Below, one piece after another: positions 1 through 7,054 of a stretch of DNA of 30,899 nucleotides. Position numbers and translations under genes: made by a program. Under the pieces are notes generated by a model, which worked only from the letters and a program-made list of their open reading frames with translations, did no database searches and was not told the origin of the DNA. Positions within the stretch are counted from its first letter, which is position 1. Each line of letters opens with the position of its first letter. The stretch lies in NCBI GenBank assembly GCA_023431215.1, contig JAEYXR010000092.1, positions 1 to 30,899 of the forward strand. The letters run 5' to 3'. The stretch is from Bacillota bacterium. GTDB lineage: Bacteria > Bacillota > Clostridia > Oscillospirales > Ruminococcaceae.

Positions 1-1
1 G

Positions 2-613
2 CTGGGTATGCCCGTGCCTCTGCTACCCATTCAGATTTTGCTTATCAATCTTGCTACCGACGGGCTTCCCGCAGTGGCTCTTGGTCTGGAGCCGGCTGAG
101 GACGACGTGATGAAGCATGCCCCCCGCCGCAGCAATGAATCCATCTTTTCCGGCGGCCTGGGCTTTACCATCGTCCTGCGGGGCCTGCTCATCGGACTTA
201 CCACATTGGGGGTGTTTCTTTCCATCTTCCGTGACGGCGGTAGCGTAGAAACAGCCAGAACCGCAGCTTTGCTGGCCCTGGTAACCACTCAGCTCATTCA
301 CGTATTTGAATGTAAGAGTGAGCATCGCAGCCTGTTTGGTATCAACCCCTTTAATAATATAAAACTGGTTGGCGCTGTTGCAGTTTCCGCCATTACCATG
401 TATTTTACGCTATATAATCCTATATTCAATAGCATATTTTATACTGTGCCTCTGGACAGCCATCAGCTTGCCACTGTCTTTGGCTATTGTGCCATCGTCC
501 CCATCTTCTCGGGTATTGTACTGGCCATTCACCGATTTGTGGCAGGCAAACAGGTTTCACGTCCTACTCTGGAGCCTGCAATGCTCATTACAGGTAAGCG
601 TGCAAGCTGGTGA
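2..613 (+). CDS. Calcium-transporting P-type ATPase, C-terminal part (partial)
   Basis: This is the C-terminal end of a P2A-type (SERCA/PMR1-like) cation ATPase; the reading frame is open to the left window edge, so the gene starts outside. The first residues contain the M6 motif PIQILLINLATDGLPA followed by ALGLEP. In SERCA the Asn, Thr and Asp of this motif help bind calcium, and all three are kept here. Further hydrophobic segments follow at about residues 48-70, 85-100, 120-140 and 155-178 of the visible part, as expected for M7-M10. The phosphorylation and nucleotide-binding domains lie outside the window. The family exports Ca2+ (sometimes Mn2+) across the membrane at the cost of ATP; the exact ion is inferred. 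A strong terminator follows 18 bp after the stop, so this gene ends its transcription unit. Confidence 0.93.
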   Translation: MGMPVPLLPIQILLINLATDGLPAVALGLEPAEDDVMKHAPRRSNESIFSGGLGFTIVLRGLLIGLTTLGVFLSIFRDGGSVETARTAALLALVTTQLIHVFECKSEHRSLFGINPFNNIKLVGAVAVSAITMYFTLYNPIFNSIFYTVPLDSHQLATVFGYCAIVPIFSGIVLAIHRFVAGKQVSRPTLEPAMLITGKRASW

Positions 614-630
614 CCCTGCAGCCTTTGGCA

Positions 631-680
631 AAACCCAACCGCTGTTATCTCCATTGATAACAGCGGTTGGGTTTTTATTT
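631..680 (+). terminator. Intrinsic terminator of the P-type ATPase gene
   Basis: A perfect 19-bp inverted repeat (631-649 with 656-674) with a 6-nt loop is followed by a T-rich run (TTATTT). It starts 18 bp after the ATPase stop codon. Confidence 0.93.
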
Positions 681-722
681 AGATAAAAAGCTATGAGAAC
701 TCAATAATATCCGCTTTCTGTG

Positions 723-739
723 CGTTATACTATATAACG
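723..739. promoter_or_regulatory. Inverted repeat overlapping a possible -10 region
   Basis: CGTTATA-CTA-TATAACG is a perfect 7-3-7 inverted repeat, and it overlaps TATACT/TATATA hexamers that could serve as the -10 element for the lipoprotein gene starting at 818. No good -35 hexamer is seen at 16-18 bp upstream. A repressor operator over a promoter would look like this, but it could be chance in an AT-rich stretch. Confidence 0.3.
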
Positions 740-817
740 ATTGTCTTATTTTTGTGCCGCGCTTTTGCCGGTATCTTTACCCCATGTAATACAACAAAAG
801 TGAAGGGAGATTGTTAT

Positions 818-2377
818 ATGAAGCATCTCTTGGCAGTCCTTCTGGTGGTTTTGCTGGTAACAGCCTGTGGAAGAACACCCCAAACTATTGATTCTTCCTC
901 TTCCACACCATCCTCAGTGTCAGAGCAAAGTTCTGTTCCGGCTTTGCAAGAATCCTCTTCCTCTCAAAGTCAGCCGGAGGAAGCTACCCCCTCCTCATCT
1001 CAAAGTTCTTCCACTGCCCCCCTTTTGCCGGTAGCAAAAACATGGTGGCAGGAGGGACTCTCAGCAGAAAAGCTGGTTTATCCATCCGATCCCAATATGC
1101 CCAGTTGCGGAGATCCCTACTCCTATTACTGGCTATATGATAATACCAACAAGCTAAGCATTTCTGCCGATAGCATCTTTTTCAGAGAGCAGGGAGAAAG
1201 CGGACAACTGCTTCTTTTGCTGGATACGGCCAAAGAAACTGATGATATTGGCAAGCGGATTTTAAACAATTATTTTTTTGAAATTGTTGCTTTAGACGAC
1301 ACCAAATACACCGGTGAATTTTATGAAAAGGGTATCCTTTTAACCCAGTCTCTTCCCGGAAAGGGCAAAGGCAGGCAGGTTAAGCTTGCCATTGCCGATG
1401 CAGACTATGCACAGCTAACCAAAAAAGCCGAAGCCCGCTTTAGCGAAATGCAGGCCAAACCGGACAATACTCTTAGGGGAAAGCCTGCATGGCTTACCAT
1501 GATGCGTCGCAGCCGTATTCAGTCTTTGGTCGTCACCGACTCGGACGGTGTAAAATACAAAGCCTACGACCCTTTTGGTTATATCTATGAAGACCTGGCA
1601 AGTGGCTGGGTGGGCCCCGGTAAGTCTACTACTCAAACAAGCCTGCAGGGTGCGGCTCATGCACATATTGAGTTTAACAACGGCCTTGTTTATGAGGTTT
1701 ATTATACCGATACAAACATCCTCATCAACGCAAGCGATGCCGGATCAATGATTTATGAAACACAGGGCTCCGGGAATTTGGAGCTGATGAACGGCTATGC
1801 CTGGGGTATGGTAAATCCACGCACCGGCAAACCGGTTATTTACCTTTATCCCACCCAGCCCACAGACTGCACCGTACAGGTGGATTATGGCAGGTTTACC
1901 TATAGCTACCCCCCTTATAACGGTGGCTGGAATGTCACCGCCTATCCCGATGGCCGCCTTATCAACAAAGCTGACAACTCCCAGCATTATTATTTGTTCT
2001 GGGAGGGCAACCGCCGCATCGACTGGGATTTTTCCTCCGGATTTGTGGTAAAGGGTAGCGATACTCAGCGTTTTCTCCTTGAAAAGCTGGCTTATTTGGG
2101 CTTAACCCCACGGGAATATAATGATTTTGTCACCTACTGGGTTCCCCAAATGCAGCATGAGCCTTACAACCTCATCACCTTTGCAGGGGAGCAGTATGAT
2201 GCGTTGGCACCCCTTACCGTTACCCCTGCTCCGGATAGTATTTTGCGTGTTCACATGGTGTTTAAAAGCCTGGATGCTCCCATTGATATCCCACCCCAGG
2301 AGCTTACCCCCTTTGAACGCAACGGGTTCACCGTTGTGGAATGGGGCGGCACCAATGCCAATGATGAAAGCCATTGA
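818..2377 (+). CDS. Large surface lipoprotein of unknown function
   Basis: A 519-residue predicted lipoprotein. The start at ATG 818 is chosen because GAAGGGAGA lies just upstream and the next residues form a lipoprotein signal (MKHLLAVLLVVLLVTACG, lipobox VTAC with Cys 17). A more upstream in-frame start at 752 would bury the signal peptide. After the lipid anchor comes a Ser/Pro-rich linker of about 50 residues, then globular sequence. The C-terminal half carries KPVIYLYPTQPTD and later YYLFWEG, a pattern I associate with a conserved but uncharacterised Firmicutes family. No catalytic motif is recognised. It is followed after 20 bp by a second lipoprotein gene on the same strand, so the two are probably co-transcribed. 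Function unknown; sure of the lipoprotein call, not of a role. Confidence 0.85.
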   Translation: MKHLLAVLLVVLLVTACGRTPQTIDSSSSTPSSVSEQSSVPALQESSSSQSQPEEATPSSSQSSSTAPLLPVAKTWWQEGLSAEKLVYPSDPNMPSCGDPYSYYWLYDNTNKLSISADSIFFREQGESGQLLLLLDTAKETDDIGKRILNNYFFEIVALDDTKYTGEFYEKGILLTQSLPGKGKGRQVKLAIADADYAQLTKKAEARFSEMQAKPDNTLRGKPAWLTMMRRSRIQSLVVTDSDGVKYKAYDPFGYIYEDLASGWVGPGKSTTQTSLQGAAHAHIEFNNGLVYEVYYTDTNILINASDAGSMIYETQGSGNLELMNGYAWGMVNPRTGKPVIYLYPTQPTDCTVQVDYGRFTYSYPPYNGGWNVTAYPDGRLINKADNSQHYYLFWEGNRRIDWDFSSGFVVKGSDTQRFLLEKLAYLGLTPREYNDFVTYWVPQMQHEPYNLITFAGEQYDALAPLTVTPAPDSILRVHMVFKSLDAPIDIPPQELTPFERNGFTVVEWGGTNANDESH

Positions 2378-2397
2378 TTGATACAAGGAGAACTATT

Positions 2398-2820
2398 TTG
2401 AGAAAATTGAAAACCTGGATTTTATTTGTAACTTTTGCCTTTCTTTTTGTCGGTTGCGCTTCTACCCATTTTACCAAAGAATCTTCATTTAATCAGCCAA
2501 GTAATTTAACCGATATTACAATATCGGTTAAAGAAAATAGTATCACAGACACCGGTTTGGTTTTACTCATCAAAAACAATACTTCAAACGAGTATTCTTA
2601 TGACATGCGTTATTACATTGAACAAAAAAGAAACGATGAGTGGTTTGCAGAGAAAGATGACAGGGTTTTTAATGCTTTGGCAGCAATCTTAAAACCAAAT
2701 GCAACAGATGAGTTTCATGTAACATGGGAAAAGAAATTGCCAAAAGGCACATATAGGGTGATAAAACCGGTTGTTGCACAAACTGCTGGAGTTACCAGTG
2801 TGGAATTTACTGTTGATTAA
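2398..2820 (+). CDS. Small lipoprotein with Ig-like domain
   Basis: A 140-residue predicted lipoprotein. The start is placed at TTG 2398 because AAGGAG lies at 2385-2390 with a 7-nt spacing and the product then begins MRKLKTWILFVTFAFLFVGC, a good lipoprotein signal with lipobox VGC. An in-frame ATG at 2374 would sit before the ribosome binding site and overlap the previous gene. The rest is a beta-rich domain with the pattern LLIKNNTSNEYSY ... ILKPNATDEFHVTWEKKLPKGTYRVIK. This resembles bacterial Ig-like domains of the Big_14 type found in surface lipoproteins; the family match is from memory and moderate. Lying 20 bp after the larger lipoprotein gene, it may act with it at the cell surface. 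Confidence 0.82.
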   Translation: MRKLKTWILFVTFAFLFVGCASTHFTKESSFNQPSNLTDITISVKENSITDTGLVLLIKNNTSNEYSYDMRYYIEQKRNDEWFAEKDDRVFNALAAILKPNATDEFHVTWEKKLPKGTYRVIKPVVAQTAGVTSVEFTVD

Positions 2821-2870
2821 AATCAGTCAACTCATGATTAGTTTTTATCAATTTCCATAGGCTCAACAAT

Positions 2871-2914
2871 AATTAAGGTCAGGTTTCTGAATCTCCAGAT
2901 ACCTGACCTTAATT
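2871..2914. terminator. Hairpin between convergent genes, likely terminator
   Basis: A perfect 14-bp stem (AATTAAGGTCAGGT, 2871-2884, with 2901-2914) encloses a 16-nt loop. It lies between the lipoprotein gene (plus strand) and the acetyltransferase gene (minus strand), whose ends face each other. The plus-strand side is followed by GGCATTTTTG, so it fits the lipoprotein operon better. Confidence 0.7.
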
Positions 2915-2947
2915 GGCATTTTTGATGCCTTGAACTGTTTCAATTTT

Positions 2948-3457
2948 TCAACACAGCTTTTTTAGCAAAATGCAGCGCTTATGTCCGCCGTACTTTTCTT
3001 TTTCGCACACAACACAATAGCCCATGGAGGTAAAATTGCCAAGACTATGAGGATTTTGGGGTGCTACAGTGGCCATGCTCCAGACAAGTCCACGCCGGGC
3101 CATCATTTCTTCCGCCGCCGCGGTAAGCTGGCGCTGTAACCCCAACCCCCTAAACTCAGGCAGCACCGCTACCGATTCCACATGTCCAACCAAAGGCAGC
3201 TGACCTTGGTCAAGGCTTGCATCCAACCCCAAATTATCCTGGGCATAACCGGGAATACGTACCTGCACATAGGCGGCGGGAACATCCTCGGCGCAGGCAA
3301 TGAGAGTAAAGCCCTCTGCCTCAATGTGCCTGCGAAGAAAGGCTTCATCCTCAATACAAAACAGCTCTTTGTCCGGGATACTCTCAAGCACTGCCAAGTC
3401 AACCTGATGCAGCCAAGGCACATCTGCCATGGTAGCTTCACGAATTTTTATCAACAA
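2948..3457 (-). CDS. GNAT-family N-acetyltransferase
   Basis: A 169-residue cytoplasmic acetyltransferase of the GCN5-related (GNAT) fold, which transfers an acetyl group from acetyl-CoA to an amine. The acetyl-CoA loop (motif A, R/Q-x-x-G-x-G/A) is seen as VESVAVLPEFRGLGLQRQL at about residues 94-112. The C-terminal part, with NPHSLGNFTSMGY, matches motif B (the usual N-x-x-x-x-x-Y/F-GF region). The start is a TTG at 3457, supported by AGGGGG five bases upstream and by the product beginning directly with the first strand (IKIREATMADV). The acceptor substrate cannot be deduced. It converges on the lipoprotein genes and is transcribed alone. Confidence 0.88.
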   Translation of the reverse strand: MLIKIREATMADVPWLHQVDLAVLESIPDKELFCIEDEAFLRRHIEAEGFTLIACAEDVPAAYVQVRIPGYAQDNLGLDASLDQGQLPLVGHVESVAVLPEFRGLGLQRQLTAAAEEMMARRGLVWSMATVAPQNPHSLGNFTSMGYCVVCEKEKYGGHKRCILLKKLC

Positions 3458-3575
3458 TAGTTCCCCCTAAGAAAAGATATTTTATAAAGTAAAGTACAGT
3501 TTATGGTACACCATATTTGCTATGATAAAGTTAACGAAGAGCAATTGAAAGCAGCAAAGCATGGAGGGAAACTGT

Positions 3576-3977
3576 ATGAAACAACACTATGTTACCATTA
3601 CAGGTTTTAAGCACTATTACGGAGTTCAGCCCTTTGAAATTGGCAACCTGATACGCTGCGAGAAGGAACCGCGCAATCCCTACGACTGTGAGGCCATTCG
3701 CGCCCTTTTGCCCATGATTGGCACCGTTGGATATTTGGCCAACAGCGTTGGCACCGTGGCAGGCGGCACCATGAGTGCGGGCCGTGTTTATGACCGTGTT
3801 CCCCGCCGCTTTTACGTCCGGGTTTGCTTTACCACCCAAACCAAAATTATCTGCCGGCTGGAAAGTGGTAATCCAAAGCGCTGGGAAAATGAATTGCAGC
3901 AACAGATGACTCAGGATGAGGATGACTGGGACTGGGATGAAGAAGATGATATAGATGACGACACTGTCAATTCCTAA
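3576..3977 (+). CDS. Stand-alone HIRAN-like domain protein with acidic tail
   Basis: A 133-residue protein starting at ATG 3576, with GGAGGG at 3563-3568; an upstream in-frame ATG at 3561 would overlap that site. The N-terminal about 90 residues show the HIRAN pattern: ITGFKHYYGVQPFEIGNLI, then CEKEPRNPYDCEAIRAL and IGTVGYLANS. HIRAN domains are known from HLTF/Rad5-type helicases, where they bind 3' DNA ends, and as stand-alone bacterial proteins of unknown role. The C-terminal about 25 residues are extremely acidic (DDWDWDEEDDIDDD). Such tails can mimic DNA or protect the protein, but that is speculation. A weak promoter-like TATGAT occurs at 3521-3526. The 117 bp after the stop contain no gene. 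Confidence 0.72.
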   Translation: MKQHYVTITGFKHYYGVQPFEIGNLIRCEKEPRNPYDCEAIRALLPMIGTVGYLANSVGTVAGGTMSAGRVYDRVPRRFYVRVCFTTQTKIICRLESGNPKRWENELQQQMTQDEDDWDWDEEDDIDDDTVNS

Positions 3978-4094
3978 GAAGACCTGGCTTTTTAATTAAC
4001 TATCCTGCATTATGATAAAATTATAAAAGCACCCAGACCATCTGTCAATGAAAAAGAAAAAGTTGTTACGGTTGATAGGTTATTAATAGAACAT

Positions 4095-4128
4095 CCCCCG
4101 ACAAGCCGCCATTTCAGCTTGCCGGGGG
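4095..4128 (-). terminator. Intrinsic terminator of the response-regulator gene
   Basis: A GC-rich 12-bp stem (4095-4106 with 4117-4128) encloses a 10-nt loop, 15 bp beyond the regulator stop codon. Read on the minus strand the single imperfect pair becomes a G-U wobble; on the plus strand it is an A-C mismatch. This argues that the hairpin works for the minus-strand gene. It is followed by ATGTTCTATT, a weak U tract. Confidence 0.8.
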
Positions 4129-4142
4129 AAACTTATGTATTT

Positions 4143-4922
4143 TCAGTTTTTTGCCCGATACTCATTGGCGCTCATGCCTGTCAGCTTTTTAAAGGTCCGG
4201 CTAAAGTGAGTGGCGTCGGTAAAGCCTACCTGCTCGCTGACCTCCCATATCTTAAGTGCAGGGTCGCCAAGCAGCTCCTTTGCCTTTTCAATACGAATAC
4301 CGTTGAGCAAATCAAAAAAGCTTTGCTGTGAATAGCGGCTAATCAGTTTAGAAAGATGCCACTGGCTTACATAAACATGATCTGCCACATCACTGAGGGT
4401 AAGCTTTTGGGCATAATGCTCGTTGATATATGCCACAGCGTTTTTTACAATAAAATTTTGTGCTTTTTCTGCTGTATCATCCACAGTCCCCTGCTGTTCA
4501 ATTATATCTTCGGGTTTTCCGGCTTCTTCGTCCACAGCAGACGGCAGTTTTTTTAAGTTTTTTGTCATTTGCACCAATGCATCCTCCAGCTGGGCAAATT
4601 TGCTGGGTTTGAGCAGATAGCGCACCACACCCAAATCTATGGCTTTTTGTGCATATTCAAAGTTTGGGTAACCGCTTAATATGGTAACCTGCATATGGGG
4701 AAACTCACTGCGTACGGCCGCAATCACCGCTAAACCGTCGGCTCCCGGCATGCAAATATCTGTAAATAAAATATCGGGCTTGATGTCTCTAATAATCTTT
4801 AGTGCCTCAAGGCCATCCAGAGCGGTGGCCTCTACCCGGCAGTGATACTTCTCCCAAGGCATAGAACGAACCAAGCCTGTTACAATAATTTCTTCATCAT
4901 CCACAACCATAACCCGGTAAAT
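4143..4922 (-). CDS. AraC-family response regulator (YesN-like)
   Basis: A two-component response regulator of about 259 residues. The receiver domain starts with IYRVMVVDDEE, has the phospho-acceptor Asp in ILFTDICMPG, the switch Ser in TILSGY and the conserved Lys in YLLKPSK. An acidic linker leads to a C-terminal AraC-type DNA-binding domain with two helix-turn-helix units (LSDVADHVYVSQWHLSKLISRY and the FTDATHFSRTFKKLTGMSANEYR region). The start is unusual: the best ribosome binding site, AAGGGGG, lies 8 nt before an ATT codon at 4922, which would give M-Y-R-V-M-V-V-D-D. An in-frame TTG at 4967 has no such site, and the ATG three codons inside the receiver would cut the first strand. It lies at the 3' end of the sugar-transport locus, apart from its presumed partner kinase at 8480-10291. 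It probably activates the transporter genes. Confidence 0.9.
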   Translation of the reverse strand: MYRVMVVDDEEIIVTGLVRSMPWEKYHCRVEATALDGLEALKIIRDIKPDILFTDICMPGADGLAVIAAVRSEFPHMQVTILSGYPNFEYAQKAIDLGVVRYLLKPSKFAQLEDALVQMTKNLKKLPSAVDEEAGKPEDIIEQQGTVDDTAEKAQNFIVKNAVAYINEHYAQKLTLSDVADHVYVSQWHLSKLISRYSQQSFFDLLNGIRIEKAKELLGDPALKIWEVSEQVGFTDATHFSRTFKKLTGMSANEYRAKN

Positions 4923-4992
4923 GGCCCATTCCCCCTTGTTCTTATACTTCTGCTGTATGGTACACAATATCCGGTGTCTAAGCTTTTTTATT

Positions 4993-5001
4993 ATTATAGC
5001 A
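4993..5001 (-). promoter_or_regulatory. Extended -10 promoter for the response regulator
   Basis: On the minus strand the sequence TGCTATAAT forms a perfect extended -10 element (TGnTATAAT) about 70 bp upstream of the proposed ATT start, between the permease gene and the regulator. The -35 region is A-rich without a clear TTGACA, which is acceptable for an extended -10 promoter. It suggests the regulator can be made independently of the upstream transporter genes. Confidence 0.6.
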
Positions 5002-5049
5002 CAAAAGAGTGGTCATTTTTTAGTGTTTTGAGGGTTCGTACCAACATCA

Positions 5050-5910
5050 TCAGCCTTTTACCGCACCCACTGTCATGCCCTTGATAATATTTTTTTGCAG
5101 CAGCACATACACAATGAGCACCGGTACAACCACCAAAACAACAGCAGCCACCATTAAGCCGTAATTGACACCCGCCTGGCTGGATATTTCCGCCAGCAGC
5201 CGGGTAATGCTGTAGGTGCGCTTGTTGCGCAAAAAGAACATCTGGGTAAACAAATCGTTGTAGCTCCACAAAAAGGTGAAGATGGCAACGGTTGCAAAGC
5301 TTGGGCGTGCCAGAGGAAAAATAACGCGGAAGAAAATTTTATAAACGCTGTAGCCCTCCAAATAGGCCGCTTCCTCCAGCTCTATGGGAATGCTGCGGAT
5401 AAACCCCATAAGCACCACAATGGCAAAGGAAAGGTTGCCTGCAATTTGTGGCAGGCTGACACAAAGGATGGAAAACCCCAGGCTTTCAAAGCGGACAATT
5501 CCCCAGGAGTGCATCATACGGAACACCGGAATGATGGTGGAAAACACGGGGAACATCATACTGGCAATAATCAAGCTTTGAAGAACCTTTCGCCCCCTGA
5601 ACTGATAACGGCACATACCATAGGCGGCAAAACCGGCCAGCAGCACCACCATTACGGTAACACAAGTGCTGATAATAAGGCTGGTGCGGTATGCGCCCAA
5701 AATATCCACACGCTCAAAGGCTGTGGCGTAGTTATCCAGAGTAAACATTTCCCCAAAGGGCAGTGCAAAGGTTTGGCTCCTAATGTATTTTTTGTCTTTA
5801 AAGGAGTTTATAATAACCCAGAAAAAGGGATAGATGGTGGTTAAAGCCCAGGCGCTCAGTGCCACATAAATCAGGCCCTGGGATAGCCTGCTGCCTTTGT
5901 TTTTCATCAT
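5050..5910 (-). CDS. Carbohydrate ABC transporter permease (MalG type)
   Basis: An inner-membrane permease of the carbohydrate uptake-1 ABC family, about 286 residues with six predicted membrane segments beginning at LIYVALSAWALTTIYPFFW. The EAA loop that docks the ATPase is seen as EEAAYLEGYSVYKIFFRVIFPLARP-like sequence around residues 190-214 (E-E-A-A, then Gly, then the L/F-P-L). The start is set at ATG 5910, preceded by AAGGGGAAGG; an in-frame TTG at 5931 would overlap the stop of the upstream permease but has a poorer site. It follows the MalF-type permease by 17 bp and would form the heterodimeric channel with it. No ATP-binding gene is present nearby, so a shared MsiK/UgpC-type ATPase encoded elsewhere is inferred. 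Substrate not determinable from the permease. Confidence 0.92.
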   Translation of the reverse strand: MMKNKGSRLSQGLIYVALSAWALTTIYPFFWVIINSFKDKKYIRSQTFALPFGEMFTLDNYATAFERVDILGAYRTSLIISTCVTVMVVLLAGFAAYGMCRYQFRGRKVLQSLIIASMMFPVFSTIIPVFRMMHSWGIVRFESLGFSILCVSLPQIAGNLSFAIVVLMGFIRSIPIELEEAAYLEGYSVYKIFFRVIFPLARPSFATVAIFTFLWSYNDLFTQMFFLRNKRTYSITRLLAEISSQAGVNYGLMVAAVVLVVVPVLIVYVLLQKNIIKGMTVGAVKG

Positions 5911-5927
5911 AGCATCCTTCCCCTTTC

Positions 5928-6821
5928 TCAATAATCTTTCTCTTTAAATATTGCATTGGCTACCTGGCTGATTGCCACACCCAGCACTACAATTACCAGC
6001 GCAATGGCCGAACCATAGTCAACATCGCCGGTAATAAAGGTCTGCTGGTACATATAGGTACCCATTAGCCAGCTCTTATCCATGGGCATTCCCTGCCCCA
6101 TCATAATCCATGGCAGGTCAAATACTTTTAAAGCACCGGTAATGGCCAATGTCAGGCAGATACACAGGGTGTTATGCAGCAGCGGTAGTGTAATACGTGT
6201 GATACGCTGAAACGCTGTCGCCCCGTCTATGGAACATGCCTCATACAGCTCAGGACTGATGTTATTAAGCCCTGTAACAATAATGACAAAATAAAAGCCC
6301 ACATATTGCCACATCACCGGTAGCATCATGGTAAACATATAATATTGTTCGCTCTTCCAGTCAACTGCTTCTTTAATCCAGCCCAAATCAGTCAAAAGCT
6401 GATTGAGCATTCCGCCATTGTACAAAAAGATAAGGTTAAACAAAAGGCCAAGCGCAGTGGCACTAATGACAATGGGAAAAAAATAAACGGTTCTAAAAAA
6501 GCTTGCGCCCTTGCGGATATTATCCACCAGCAAGGCCAGCAAAAGCGCTATCCCTACCTGAAACAAAATAGTAAGAAGCATGAGCAGCATGGTGTTGGCC
6601 AAAGCGGTATGTAGCTTTGCATCGGTAAGCATCTGGACAAAATTTTTATACCAGGGCTGGTTATACCCCTCGCTGGCAGTGCCAAGTCCGCTTATTCTGC
6701 ACATGCTGTTGTAAATATTCATCACAAAAGGATAGTAAAGAAATACCCCCATAAATGCAAAGGCAGGTATTAAGAACAGCGCCAGTGGTGATTTTCGCTT
6801 ATAAATAGTTGAGTTGTTCAT
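5928..6821 (-). CDS. Carbohydrate ABC transporter permease (MalF type)
   Basis: A 297-residue membrane permease of the MalF/UgpA type. It has a short cytoplasmic N-terminus (MNNSTIYKRKSPLALFLIPA), six predicted membrane helices and the EAA loop ELYEACSIDGATAFQRIT followed by ITLPLL. The start is ATG 6821, with GAGG eight bases upstream; the longer open frame back to 6926 runs through sequence without the family's features. The solute-binding gene lies 233 bp upstream on the same strand with a strong hairpin between, and the second permease lies 17 bp downstream. It would pair with the MalG-type permease for sugar import. Confidence 0.92.
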   Translation of the reverse strand: MNNSTIYKRKSPLALFLIPAFAFMGVFLYYPFVMNIYNSMCRISGLGTASEGYNQPWYKNFVQMLTDAKLHTALANTMLLMLLTILFQVGIALLLALLVDNIRKGASFFRTVYFFPIVISATALGLLFNLIFLYNGGMLNQLLTDLGWIKEAVDWKSEQYYMFTMMLPVMWQYVGFYFVIIVTGLNNISPELYEACSIDGATAFQRITRITLPLLHNTLCICLTLAITGALKVFDLPWIMMGQGMPMDKSWLMGTYMYQQTFITGDVDYGSAIALVIVVLGVAISQVANAIFKEKDY

Positions 6822-7054
6822 GTACGGAGCCTCATTTCTTAAACGGCGGGCGATAAGGCGTGCCTTTGCAGAGGAGAAGCCCTGGTGAGACAGTAACTGA
6901 CAATGACGCCGTTTGGTTTGATACAAGAAACAATAGCCTTTCTGGCTTTACTGACAAACTGCGGCCGGCAGAGCCGGATTTCCTGGCTCTGCCGGCCGCA
7001 GCTGTCGTGAATCGCAGCGTGCAATTCTTAAAGGAGGCTAACCTTAAATTCTCA
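6822..7054 (-). promoter_or_regulatory. Intercistronic region with strong hairpin (6959-7001)
   Basis: The 233-bp gap between the solute-binding gene and the first permease contains no gene but a perfect 17-bp GC-rich stem (6959-6975 with 6985-7001) and a 9-nt loop. On the minus strand the stem is followed by AGTTTGTCAG, not a U run, so it is unlikely to be a full terminator. A 3'-protecting or partly attenuating hairpin here would make more binding protein than permease, as known for malE-malF type operons. That role is inferred. Confidence 0.7.
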
